Source of the DNA: Dipteronia dyeriana
Taxonomy: Eukaryota; Streptophyta; Magnoliopsida; Sapindales; Sapindaceae
DNA length: 64,000 bases
Direction: 5' to 3'
Assembly (NCBI GenBank): GCA_032871835.1
Contig: CM065300.1
Span: 9,629,768-9,693,767 of the forward strand
Below the pieces are notes generated by a model. That model made no database searches. It had not been told where the DNA came from and was given only the letters and a program-made list of their open reading frames with translations. This document shows positions 14,023 through 26,268 of the stretch, one piece after another; position 1 is the stretch's first letter, and every line of letters starts with the position of its first letter. The translations under genes were made by a program, and so were the position numbers.

Positions 14023-14981
14023 CAGGGGCATACCCATATGGATACCGGCCCTACCTCATTTTTTTTAAAAAAAAAATTGATTTTGTGTATGTTGTGTATA
14101 TACATATTTATTAAGAACAGTTAACAACAAATTAAAGTTAGTATAGTTGGTAGTAGATCTTCTTTTTTAAATTAAGGGTGCTCGGTTTAAGTCCCATCTA
14201 GGTATATCTATAATTCAATTTTATCTTTTAACTTTTTATGTCGTATTTATTTTATCATCTTTTGCAATTCATTTTCTCATTTTTTTATGTTTTATTTATT
14301 TTACCATCTTTTCCGATTCATTTTCTGTATTCCGTCGTTGTTAATTTTTTAACTACCATTAATTTATGTTTACTTAAATTCAATTTTATTTTATATTAAT
14401 TTATATATATTATTATTTTGATTTTTTATTATTTCTAATCGTTTTAATTTGACATACTTAACACGTCCGATCAATAAACCTAAAATCTTAGATTTTACTT
14501 TATTGGATTAAAATAGTCAATCTATTACTATGATTCATTTTATTTAATCCTTAGTATTTTTCTTTATTTTATAGTTTTAATTTATTAAGAATCAATAAAT
14601 CAATAATTTACCAATAATTTAAAGAGTACAAAAGTTATAAACAAGTGTAGTAACAATTATTAATAAATTATTTTTGTATAAATTTAAATTGAATTCATTA
14701 TAAATGCAAAAAAAAAAAAAAAAAATCTTATAATAAAATTAGATTGTAATTTATTCTTTTTTTCATTATTTATGTTGTTTTTAAAAAATATGTTTTCTTA
14801 TTTTTATTTATTTTTAAATGTAATATTATTTAATTCATCTCAGTAAGTGTTCTACTTATTTTATTTTATCTTAAAAAAAACTATTTTGTCATGATCTTAA
14901 TTTTTCAGTATTTTTTCATATATTTGTATTTTTAATTTATTCAAATGCCCTACCTGATTAAAATTTTTGATTCTGCCACTG
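14023..14981. mobile_element. Possible non-autonomous hAT-like element
   Basis: The left end CAGGGGCATA and the reverse complement of the right end (CAGTGGCAGA) form short imperfect inverted termini like those of plant hAT elements. The word GCCCTACCT occurs near both ends in direct orientation. The interior is AT-rich without coding capacity. It also contains tRNA-like A and B boxes (about 14138 and 14181), so a SINE may be nested. Flanks share TATACT but not a clean 8-bp duplication, so the boundaries are tentative. Confidence 0.35.
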
Positions 14982-16690
14982 AGTTATACTTCTGTTTTTC
15001 TCATTTTTGTTAGTTTATAGTATTAAGATTGGTGTAGAATATTTTGTTTTTTATAAAAAAAAAAAACAATATAAGGGGGGCCTTTTTGAGTAAAATACGT
15101 AATGTTTTCTATAAAAGAATTAATAAACCCTTTTTAGAGAGTTATTTCTTTCTGAAAGCTTTTAAGGTTTTTTTATTTTTTATTTAAATGAAATCATGTT
15201 TTGAACTTTTATTTATTCTAGCCAAATATTTATGCTGCAAGCCTGCAATTTGGGAAAATTGAAAAAGGTATTCTCATTTTAGTCCAACGGTTTATAAAAA
15301 ACAGACTTTTGAAAATTGAAAAAATAAATAAAAATACTTATAATAACATCTCCTTCCAGGCTCCAGCTAAATCCGTTAAATAAAGCTAAATAAGGCATAT
15401 AGCTGTAATCTCATTGTTGGGTTCGGTGGGTCATGGCCCATGAGTGACAATAAAAATTGTGAATTGAACTGATACCAAGACACATAACCCAATTAACCAT
15501 TAATTGTGGGCCCAATTAGGATCAACATCCATGTATACTATATTTGTTGGTCCATCAAAGTTTTTTTTTTTTTTTTTTTTTTAAATGGTTCCATCAACGT
15601 GTTTAAGAGAACATTTTTTTTCTATTAAAAACAAGATAACATTATAAATTCTCACACCTACATTTAAGAAGTTATAGATTCTAGTCATACACTTCGTTAA
15701 TTTTGAAATGTTGTACCAAAAAAAATATATATATATAAGTTAATCAAGATATTATAAATATAACAGGTTATGTTGAGTCGATTTTAAATTTTGATATAAA
15801 AACATGTGTTAGAAATTCTTACATTTTATATATATATGTTCTTTTAAATTGAAATTATATGATTCTAGAATCCATATTTGGTTCAACCAAACTTTCTCCG
15901 ATTCCATATCAAGAATTATGTGTAGAATTCTTTTTGTTGTGTGGAGCCTAAACAAGGAAAAAAAATCATTATTACAACCATGAAAAAATCAACTAAAACC
16001 TTATTAAAACCAAAATTAAAAGTTACATAATCGAAACAAAATCATAATGTACAAACTAAGGATTGGGAGTAAAATTAAAATAACATAATTGTAATAACAA
16101 TTGTATAAAAAACAAAATATAAATAAAATAAATAAAAGAGATAAATACATTAACTTTTCCTGAAATTTGGCATAATGCAATGAATGAACGCAATAATGCG
16201 GTGCAACCCCAATGGGGACATAACCAAGGAAATAAACGTCAATTTGGTGGTGGTAGATGGAGTTGATATTATCATTAAAAATTATTAAGCACAATATATA
16301 TGGAAAACAAAAAGCAAATAGGAACATTTAAAAAAAATACATCATATTTTTTAATTTATATTTGCAAATTAATTTTAAGTCAATTATTTTACAATATCAT
16401 TTATTTTTATATATTTTAAAAAAAAAAATCAGATGCAAAAAATATATAAAGAAAATATAAAACTATAACGAAAAAGTTATATAATAAATGTGATTAAAAT
16501 CATTAGCAACAAATTTGATTAATAAATATAGAAATTTGATCTTATAAATTATTGATGAATGAGGGATGAGGAAAAGGGTAATTGGAGACGCAAAATAAAA
16601 TTTAAGACGTAGGAAGCTTAACAAATTGAAGCCTTTCAAATAGTTCAAAAAACAAAAGATGGGGCCTTATTCTGTTTCCGAATCCGAATC
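14982..16690. other. AT-rich spacer, no gene recognised
   Basis: Long poly-A/T tracts (for example around 15060 and 15562-15582) and AT-rich sequence. Open frames are short and compositionally biased. It is probably the 3' flank of the ankyrin pseudogene on the minus strand plus old repeat debris. Confidence 0.5.
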
Positions 16691-19600
16691 TCACTGGAAC
16701 CGCTTCTCGACCCACTTCATACCTAAGGCTAAGAAAATGAGATAGATTAATAAAAAGAAACTCAAACCGATGACAGTGGTGAGAATGGCAAGCCATAAGG
16801 AAGTGGTCAACACAGCAAATGTGCCTGTAACAAACGCAATCACCATTGCTCCCATCGCCATCATTGTCGATAAAGCACCATAGACCATCAAAAACCTACC
16901 TTCTTCGACAATTGCACCATGTAGCATTGACATAAGGAAGTGGGCAAAGACAGCAGATAAGGAGAGTACCATAGCTATGGCATCTGTTATAACAAAGGCT
17001 CCAAATGCTGCTTTTTTACTTAGAATTGCAGTGCCCTCATCTTTGTCACCGTCTTGGATCACACCACCTGGTAATGTAAAAGCTGCTGTAAATGTTACGG
17101 TCGCTATGAGAGTAGCTACTATCAAATGTGATTCTTTAGCTTTCTCAATTTCTTTTATTTCTTCTTCATCCCTTTCATCAGATCCTTTATTTACACGAAC
17201 AACTCCGTGTTGATATGGTCCAGCTGGCTCCTCCAGTTTTAGGATTTCTTGCTGAGATACGTCAAATAAATAATATAACATATCTTGGATTTACATTTTA
17301 CACTAGGGCAGAGGGAGATTACATTTTATAGTTTTTATAATAAAAATGAAATCACAATTAAGATTAAAATTTCTAACTCCATCTACAAACCATTAATATG
17401 AGTTGAATGAGTGGTAAAATGAGCTTATTTAACCCTATCAGTACTTTCAGTTCTATATATCCCCTCAATAATTATGTATCTTCTAATCAACATATTTTTG
17501 ATATAATAATTGAAGTGTCTAATTAAGGAGACCCCTTAGTTAACGGATCTATTCCGTACCTTCAGCTGCCGATGATAATCAGATTTCCTCACCATTTTGA
17601 GAACACTCATATTCTGGTTGTTAACGACATCAAGGTCCAACTTTACATCCTTTATTCCTACATGTCGGATTCTCCGTATTAAGTGTGAATGGAAAGTGGC
17701 AAGTAAGTGGAGCGGAGTGTTTCCGTCAGCATCCTTGTCATTTATAAGATTTCTTATTAGCGGATCTTCTTTTAGGAGAATTTTCAGATCTTTACCGGTT
17801 AAACTTAGCATGGCAAAGTGAAGAACATTCCATCTTCTTTCGTCAACCAATTCACAACAATCTGGACAACGTGAAATAATTTCATTTGGTATGTAGCCTC
17901 GGCCGACTGCTATATGAAGAGGCGTCATCTTTCTACGTTATCACCGATATACGCAGCAGATACGTCACACTCTAATAATTCTTTCATAATTTCAAATTTG
18001 CGATGATAAGCAGCAGAATGAAGTGGAGTCCATCCATATCGGTCTCTTTCTCTAATCAAACTTTTCTTTTTCTCCAGTATTTTTCTTGTTATATCTAAAT
18101 ACCCAACAAAATGAATGAATAAATATGTAAAGCAATCCATAATTGAATCAACCGGAAAGTGGATAAGTCCATGAACTATTATTATACATTATTGCAATAT
18201 GAACCTTGCCATGAATAATGATGAATCTAGATTCTAGTCCTTTTTGGAAAAAAATTCCTCTTTCTTTTTTAAATGAGGGTTGGTGTGAATGGTGAGAATG
18301 CATGAATACATAATGTCTTTACCTTTACAATTGATTTTTTTGTTTTTTTAACTATTACAATATTTAAGGATCATGAGAGACTATACGACTCGAATCCATA
18401 CATTCTTGGTTATAGGTGTGAGGGTTTATCTATGAGCCAACTTTGTCCTATCCTATCTTGTTCAACTGATTTTTAAAGGAAATTAAATATAACAATAAAT
18501 GTTTGGTTTATATTTATGTAATTCAAATAAAATTATATATAATAAAGTATTATTGTGTGATCATTAGACCAAGGTGTATATTTATGCCTAGTCACTAATT
18601 GGTATACAAGTTGGTCATGTAAATTGAATTGAGAATAGCTAGCTAACCATTATTAATGCCTTAACATTAATGGGTTGTAACCTAGGATTTGATTCACAAT
18701 GTCATGACATTTGGGAAATGGAATTTTCATCTCAAATATTTAAATAAATACAAATTCAGCTCAAACCACCTACTATTCAACTTATTCCTCCTATGCCGCC
18801 ACCCATCCATGGCGATGGCAAATCTAGTTGGTGGGGGTTCGCAACCTCCTCCCAGATCTGCAAGGAGGCCGTAAGATTTCTCCATGAAGACTAGAGAGGC
18901 ATGATTTGTCGCAACCTCCTCCCAGGTCAGAGACTGTAAGCTTTCTCTGTAATGCCACCTCCATGTAAAGGATAAAAATTATAGAAACATCTAGGTTTCC
19001 TTTGGGTTTTTATTATTATTATTTTGTGTAAAAATATGATTTTACCATTTAGCCACCCTTAGACTACGGTCTACGGTATTAAGTTGCGCTATTAGTCAAA
19101 CCTTAGTTAAACTATTTCAAATAAAACTTGAAATGGTAAGCTTACCTGGACCATGGTTCATAGCTGCTGCATGCAAGGCCGTCATCTGATCGGGGCCTTC
19201 ATAGGCTGGTGATGTGCAAGTTTCTAATATTTCAACCACTATTTTTGAATAAGCTTTTGCAGCAGCAATGTAAAGTGGAGTTTTGCCACGATTGTTAGAA
19301 GAATAAGTGAAATCAGGATCTTCTTTGGTTAGAATTTTCACCACATCCAAGTGTTTATATTGCACTGCCTCATGCAATGCGGTGTTTCCTTCATTGTTAG
19401 TCATTCTCAGCATCCGCTTGGCTGATCTTCTTCCACTCTCTAACTCTTCATGTTGAGGTTTTGCACTACTTTTGATAAGAACTTCCACCATATCAGAATG
19501 CCCGTATTTTGCCGCAACATGTAGCGGTGTTTCAGCATTGACATTAACTTGACGAAGAAGCTATGGACATCTATCAAGTATATCTTCCACGAACTGGGTT

Positions 19601-19770
19601 GATGCAGTTTCCATTGATGATCTATGCCGGGACATAATGTTGATATGCAAGATGGTATTCTCGTTTGGTGTTACGATAGAGTCAAGCTCTCTCGGGGTAA
19701 TATCCTTAAACGGATTGATATTACCCTCAGCCGCAGCCTTAGCCACAGCATCGTACAATTGAGGATCCAT
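16691..19770 (-). pseudogene. Ankyrin-repeat/PGG-domain protein (ACD6-like), disrupted
   Basis: Family members are membrane proteins with N-terminal ankyrin repeats and a C-terminal PGG domain of about four membrane helices; ACD6 and relatives act in defence and salicylate signalling. Exons by eye: 19770-19146, 18094-17560 and 17251-16691. Exon 1 starts MDPQLYDAVAKAAAEGN and holds several ankyrin repeats (TPLHVAAKYGH, TALHEAVQYKH). Exon 2 continues them (GWTPLHSAAY, MTPLHIAVGRGY). Exon 3 has KAKESHLIVATLIATVTFTA with LPGG and the helices. Two lesions are visible. An in-frame TAG at 19561-19563 falls between DRCP and LLRQVNV, and the frame is open on both sides. In exon 2 the frame shifts by one base near 17928-17935, just before MTPLHIAV; exon-length arithmetic is also one base short. 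Splice sites still look sound, so the decay is recent or this is a null allele. A sequencing error at either spot cannot be excluded, but two independent errors are unlikely. Confidence 0.88.
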
Positions 19771-19789
19771 GCAATGCGCGTATGTCAAT

Positions 19790-21140
19790 TAGAAACTATT
19801 CGGAGGAAGAAGTATATAATAATCCAGACGACCAGTAAAGATAGATATATAAATAAGCAGTCCATATATCGTAGGAAGAGCAAATGTAATGAGAAACCTT
19901 GCGAATTAATTAAAGAACGAAGGAGTCTACAAAGTAGAGCATAGCAGAGAATAAAGAAAAGTGTAAATAAACGAAGGGTTCACTATGCTACATATTAAAG
20001 AAAAAGAAGAGATTACAGGCAGAAGCAAACAAGATGGAATAAAAAAAAATGAAATAGGTAACCACTTTACAAAAGAACAAATTAAAAGAAATGCACAAAT
20101 TACAGGACAAGAATAAACTAGACTACTAGAGTGTAGAGTAAGTAAAACTTCGAGTGCATGAGATGCCTCTGCCACTTGATGCCTCTGCCACTTTGAGTGC
20201 AAAAAGAAGCAAGACAGGATTAGACGGCAAGTCCTTCATAAGGTGAAAAACGAAATGGACATACAAGTTAATATATATACACACGCACTCTAAAATTGAA
20301 AATATCATGAATCAAAAATAAATTGAAAGTCCACATCATTTTAAAGAAAGTTTTGTCTGTAAACTGTAATGAATATGCAACAATTATTAACTCCTCCATT
20401 ACAAAACACACATCATTTAACACTATTACAAATTTATAAAACACACATCATTTACTTCATTATGATCTTATCATTTTTATATATAGTAATTACAAATTAA
20501 CAAAAGCAATAAATGAACACTTTTTTAATATTATATAATTAACAAAAGCAATAATGGGTTATGGCCTAAGGTTAGAACTGCATCCCGAAAACATGAGTGG
20601 GTTTCATCCATCTTAGACTTCAGTCAGAGTAATTTAAACAGCAGTAAACAAGTTAATGATGACCATTGATGCCATCAACCCAAATTACCAGAATCGGAAA
20701 CAGTGTTTAACAAGGTAGCTATTTAGCAAATGGAACCAAAATTTGAAACAGCTGTAAGAAAAAGTAAATATAATCAGCATCTGTTCAATAATATCCCCTG
20801 CATCAAGTTCGTCAGATACAAAGTGACTTTTTGCACCAATTAATTTAACACCTGCCTCAAAAGCCTACTAACATAATCTAGCAATTAAATGCATGCGGGA
20901 ATCAGATAGAAGGAGATTTGAAATGCTAGAATGGTGACAATCTTGAATTTGAATTTATAACCACTTCTCCAAATGTTTATAATTTGAATTTCCTAAGAGT
21001 ATCCTCCAAATGTATTCTGAACTTGAATTTATAATTAACCGCTTATCCAAAAATTCTTCTTGCTGAAACAAGCACTAAGAAGGGAGAGCAACTTAGAAAC
21101 TTTTTCTGATTTATCTGCATGTACCTGGCTAGTACTAGAA
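19790..21140. other. Spacer between ankyrin pseudogene and TatB-like gene
   Basis: AT-rich and probably holds the promoter region of the ankyrin pseudogene. No coding exon recognised. Includes the 16-bp tandem pair at 20162-20193 and two near-identical ACACATCATTTA-containing stretches near 20410 and 20447. Confidence 0.5.
20162..20193. repeat. Two tandem copies of a 16-bp unit
   Basis: GATGCCTCTGCCACTT occurs twice, back to back and without mismatch. Confidence 0.9.
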
Positions 21141-21142
21141 AA

Positions 21143-24100
21143 TCAGTATTCAGTATTCTGAACCAATTCCATCTGACTTCCTGAAGAACCATTTCCAGGT
21201 CCCACCAAACTGGCACCAAAGTGAGAATAAAGAGCTTGTAAGAACACACGAGGGCCGCTGGGTGCAGCCTGACTGACCAAATTTTGGAGATCATCTATAA
21301 GAAGTAGATCATCACCTCTGACAATAAAGATTACATTGAAATGACACACATAATATAACAATAGGAACAAAGTAATGATTGCTTGGTAGCAACTCTTGTC
21401 AAGGATTATCGGAAACCTTGGAGTGACTGCAGAAATGACACGGGATGCTAGATGTGATTGTCTATACTAGATGGCCAGAAAAGTAATAGTAGCTAACAAG
21501 TCTTTTGTGAAATATATTGACAAAAGCTTGTCTTTCTTTGTTAAATACAGACAAAAACTTTATTTTCATATAATGTTTTAGCACAACATAAATCACATAG
21601 ATGGACATGTTATGACAGAAATTACTCCCAGCAATAATGCAGTATGCTGTTTGTCAATTCCAGAATGAGGTTGCAGATTCACTAGCCAAAAGCAAAGTGT
21701 GATTGAGCTGACTGAATCAAAGACCTTGAATTACCATTACCTACATCATTCAGAATTAGGTCCATTTAGGCAAAACATAAACACAGTTTCTGCAGAAAAA
21801 ACAAAAATCAAAATACCAGTTTAACCAACAATGTGAGAAAAGACAAGAAAGTAGAAAACACTACCTTTTATATCACTGTATTTGATTTTGAGGCTGAGAA
21901 AAGAAATCTTTGGCATTATGTGCTACCTCTGCTTCAATTACAGCTTCCAGCAAAATGTCCGATCCTTTAACACTCTCTGCCACCAAACGTACAGGCTAAT
22001 TGTTAACACTCTCAGCTAATCCTCTAAAAGTACGCAAGCAGGTGTAGATACCAGAAAAGGTTCAAACATACAGTTAAACATCGAAACACTAGCATGCAAT
22101 GTGGCAAACATCAAACTATATCCTGTACAAAAATTCCAAGCAATGCTTTAAATATATATTTCTAGAAAAAAAAAACATATCAACATGATGATGAAAAGTT
22201 ATTGACTTCATTTTTTTAGAACACTGTTCATCTTATTCACATTCATGCAAAAACCAAAAGTAAGAAAAGGGCATCAAAGAATCCCAAAAAATTATGCACA
22301 GTAAATAGATATCATAGATTCATCCCCAAACAGATATAACAAACAACTCAAACTTTTATTAACATTAGTAAAGCTATTGCTATCATAGCCATGGAATTAT
22401 ATTTGAGGGGCAGTCATATACACAAACACAGATATCTGAGATATTATAGCAACTTGGTAAGAAAGGTTTGAGAGTAAAGTACAGAAATGTACACATTTAG
22501 CAAGCATTGAATAATTGATGGCCAAAAGTTCTCCCTCGTCTTAAGGAATCTTCTCATGAAATTTGTTCCTTATTAGTCTACTCTCTGCTTCACTAAAGAG
22601 TATCTTTTAATAGTTTGAAGTTGAGCTGCATAGCACCAAATTCTTTAAAAAGCCTGCAATTCATTATTTGATGAAAAGCCCATGCAAGGAGATGTTGTCT
22701 TCCAGAGAAAGAAGAAACTCAAATGCTATTATATATTTCATCACTATTAAGAACCAAACCAAAATGCCACCCCACTAAATTGCATCAACGCCATGACTAC
22801 ACTGCCAATATCTACCAACTTTGCAAAAACAATTTGAGTCAACAAACAAGGAATCTAGATAAGTTCAGGGAAAACTTTGTTAGTAGACCTTAGCCAAAAC
22901 TGCCAACTAAACTAGGTAAAAATTGATTATAAAGAAGTAAACATTAGCATAATATCACAGATTTCCTTAATGAAATTCCTAAACTTTAATGTACAGGAAC
23001 AAAACAGCATCTCCATAATACACTTAGCCGCATCAACTGACCATCCTGGCAGTCCTCCTAATTATCCTGTTCATGGATCATTAAATTCTATATAATATAA
23101 CTTTATTTATTGTAGCAATTGTAGGAACGACATATTTAGCTCAACAATTATATCTAATTTTTCTTTTATGCCTAATAAATGGCATGATCCATGTGAGCAC
23201 AAAGAATAACCGTCCACTTTAGCTTCTGGCAACCAATATTTGGCCTCTTATTATTCGCAGTGATTTTCTTTTGCAAGTACACAAAGGACCGATTAGCAGA
23301 CAACAAATGATAATATATTAAATACCAATTAAGCTGCAAGAATGATGCATTTCAAAAATCAAAGAAAACATCATAACCATCCGGAAGATAACTTTCATCT
23401 TATAAAGCCAACTTTTATACTTTTCACCAACTACAGCAAAAGTTTATTAATCTTCCCAACAAGAGACAAAAACCACAATTTGAACATATACAACAAAAGC
23501 TGGAGTTTTGGCACACATTAACAAGACTTATTAAAACAAACACCTTTTTTTATTAGAAACTTGTCTAATATTGTCATAAAATGAAGAGGGGAATTCTCCG
23601 GGCCAAAGGCTCTCTATATTTCACACAGGTTGGGTTCATCAAACAGCAATGAAACCTGACCAACTTAAAATTGGCCCAAAAAGGGAATATCGAAAAAGAA
23701 TAAAAGATATAAGAATAACACCTAATTATAAAAAATTGTTGTTACCTTTGCGATTTGGAAGCATTCCGGTGCTTTCAGCAGAAAGTGGAAGAATAGTAAA
23801 AGGACCATCTTCAAAATTAAAATTTTCTCCATCTACACTGCTCTTTGAAGAACCACACCTCACAGCTTCAGATTCAGCCAATTTCGCATAAGCAGTCGCT
23901 TGACTGTGTATATTTATTGAACCAGAAGGTTTCAAAGTATAATCCTGAGAAATGTCCATAGAAAGAAATTAAGAAGATTCAAAAAGGCTTTGATAAATGG
24001 GAATTATTAAAATCAATAAAATTTTGAAACCTTCACCACAGCATTTGTTGACTTCTCTCCTTCAGACTTCTCAGAAGAACTGTTATCTATTAACAAGAGA

Positions 24101-25128
24101 GCACAGAAAATGTAATAAAGAGAAGAATAAAGCAAGCATAAGCAATGCAGTAATTATATGTCTAGGCTTGAAACAATACCAGTAAGGTTGTTTGTGGCCT
24201 CTAGAGGACTATCCACTAGCTTTCGAGTCATAGGACCAGGATTGATAAAAGATACACTTCTAATTTCATGACGAATTGCCTCTAGCTGTTGCATTGCATC
24301 TTGAAGTTCCTTTTGTACCTAGAAGGTACAAATACAATTAGTGACATAAGATTTACACAAAAAAATCCAAATTCATTCCTATCTTTCCACCTATCAAACA
24401 TAGCATCCGGATTTGTGTATATAGTGATAATCCAAAACTGAGAACCTTGTTCAATGCAGCAAAATTGTTATCATTACCACGTTTTTCTCATAAGACATAA
24501 GTCACTCCACTATGTTTTGAATAAATTGGCACAATACTTTTTTTTCTATATAGACTGACACATAGAGCAGTTCAACATCAAACTGAAATAAAAAGACTCA
24601 TTTTATGTTCTACTAAAACAGTTTTTTATATAACATCAGAAGAAAACACTACCCATTGCCACAAATTAAACACAGTAACCAGTTTAATAAGCAAAAAACC
24701 GGCATTTTTATCTTTATTTTTTCTTCATATAAGATAACCGAGTCCATTGATTTAGGTTTCATCAATCTTGTTTAAATAAGCAAGAGGAGCTTGGAATAAA
24801 AGGACCTGGCGAGCCTGAGATTGCTGCATGACATTATCGAACTGTCCACGAGCCAACTGAACATACCCAATGGCCCGACCTGCTAATCTCCCAGCCGTTC
24901 TAGCGATCATGGGAAGATCTTTTGGTCCTACAACAAATTAAACAACAAACCCATTTCAATTTCTGTTCCCACAAAACATATTCATAAAACAGACTGCATT
25001 ATCTAACCCACATGTAAAACATATAGAGAGTAAGATATATGTTATACATTCCAGAGAGAGTGTATACCAACAAGAGCAGCAGTTGCACCAATTATGAGGA
25101 ATAGCTCTCCGTATGAAATACCCAGCAT
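21143..25128 (-). CDS. Mitochondrial TatB-like protein (Sec-independent translocase subunit)
   Basis: Likely partner of the mitochondrially encoded TatC in the plant mitochondrial Tat pathway, which exports folded proteins across the inner membrane. Exons by eye: 25128-25068, 24927-24806, 24318-24180, 24086-24031, 23944-23746, 21976-21877 and 21317-21143. All phases agree, giving 283 residues. The N-terminus is TatA/B-like: MLGISYGELFLIIGATAALV with Glu8, a short membrane helix (about 9-20), the Gly-Pro hinge GPKDLP (21-26), then an amphipathic helix (IARTAGRLAGRAIGYVQLARG). A glutamine-rich helical segment with QDAMQQLEAIRHEIRS follows, then a polar linker, then DILLEAVIEAEVAHNAKDFF. There is no cleavable presequence; the signal anchor is at the extreme N-terminus. 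It resembles Arabidopsis At5g43680, described as mitochondrial TatB. Exons 1-5 are firm. The last two rest on phase agreement and a less usual donor (CA|GTGATA); without that join the protein would stop at a TGA at 21873-21875. Confidence 0.82.
21977..23745 (-). other. Long intron of the TatB-like gene
   Basis: About 1.77 kb between exons 5 and 6, AT-rich, with several pyrimidine tracts. No nested gene or clear transposon was recognised. A further small exon cannot be excluded, but the phase works without one. Confidence 0.55.
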
Positions 25129-26268
25129 TGTGTCCGCTCTCTACTTCTGTTATCAGAGATGAAGACTAGCGTGAGTGTGAAGCCCTAAACAACGACTAAT
25201 AAAATGTAATTTCAGAGTAGAGATAAATAATAGAAAACAAATCAGCAATAGAAAACATAAACTGGTTCTGTATCAGCTAAATTCATTATAAAAAAAAAAA
25301 AAAAATCAAAATCTGTAAAGAAAACAACATAGACGACACAAATTGGTTTCTGGTAGACAGATACTTGCTAGCAAATTGTCTGCGTTTGTCCCACCATTAT
25401 CTCACTATCACGGACGACACTTGTTGGTGGCCTGCCGTGCCGGTTTCTGTTTTCTGGCTTGAAGCAAACGTTGTGCTCGGCCCTGCTCTGGGACATAGGC
25501 CTCATTTGGGACATGGGCCTTGTTTTGTGACTTTAAACAGAAAACCCAAAAAAAAAAAAAAAATCTCACGTATTTTCTCTGAACATAGCAATTTGAATTT
25601 TTTAAACTTTAAATTTTTACTTTGTGTAATTTTCAAACAAGAATAATCCTTAATGATTTAATTTTTAAAATCTGACACCAAACAACCCTGACCTGCCGTG
25701 TCGATGCCCAGATCAAGATTTACATGATATATGCTTTTAAAATGTACATACTGAGATTTGAAATCCAAAATAATATCAGATCTAAATGAAAATGATTTTT
25801 TTTTACTTAAAAATATAACACAATATTATAATTTGGTAAATGATTTGACATTATTTAGAAGTTTTACCTATTAAGTGGATGTAAAATTTGTAATTTCAAT
25901 CTATATTTCTAAATTCTAATAGTTTTCGAAAGAATTCTAAAAAATTCCATATATATAAATGGATTTGGACAAAATACTGCTTATTTATTAAAATTTTAAA
26001 ACTCTTAGGTTGTATTTGACCACAAAAAAGACCAGAATCCAATAATCCATGCTTAAAACCAACAGTACCCTAATTGATATCCTTAATCCATAAGAGAACA
26101 TCAAAATTCAGCAGAATTCCAGCTCAAGTCCAGATTTGCATCACATCTATGTTATAAATTACTTCATTAGAAAAGCAGTATAAACTAGAAAATAGATCCT
26201 GCTGGCTGCTGCTGCTATTAATCTAAATTCCCAGATATTTAGTTACAAACTACCAAAATGAAGAGTTG
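25129..26268. other. Spacer between two minus-strand genes
   Basis: The part next to 25128 is the promoter/5' leader of the TatB-like gene. A moderately GC-rich patch lies at 25370-25530, with two similar short stretches (GGGACATAGGCC and GGGACATGGGCC) about 22 bp apart. The rest is AT-rich and ends in the 3' flank of the transposase-derived gene. Confidence 0.5.

Noticed and set aside
19927..20308. Two overlapping minus-strand open frames upstream of the ankyrin pseudogene
   Set aside because: Hydrophobic low-complexity translations from AT-rich, purine-biased DNA, with no conserved motif.
21300..21380. Reading the last TatB exon as a separate small gene starting MFLLLYYVCHF
   Set aside because: The upstream hydrophobic part is intron ending in TTGTCAG. 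The downstream part joins in phase with the preceding TatB exon.
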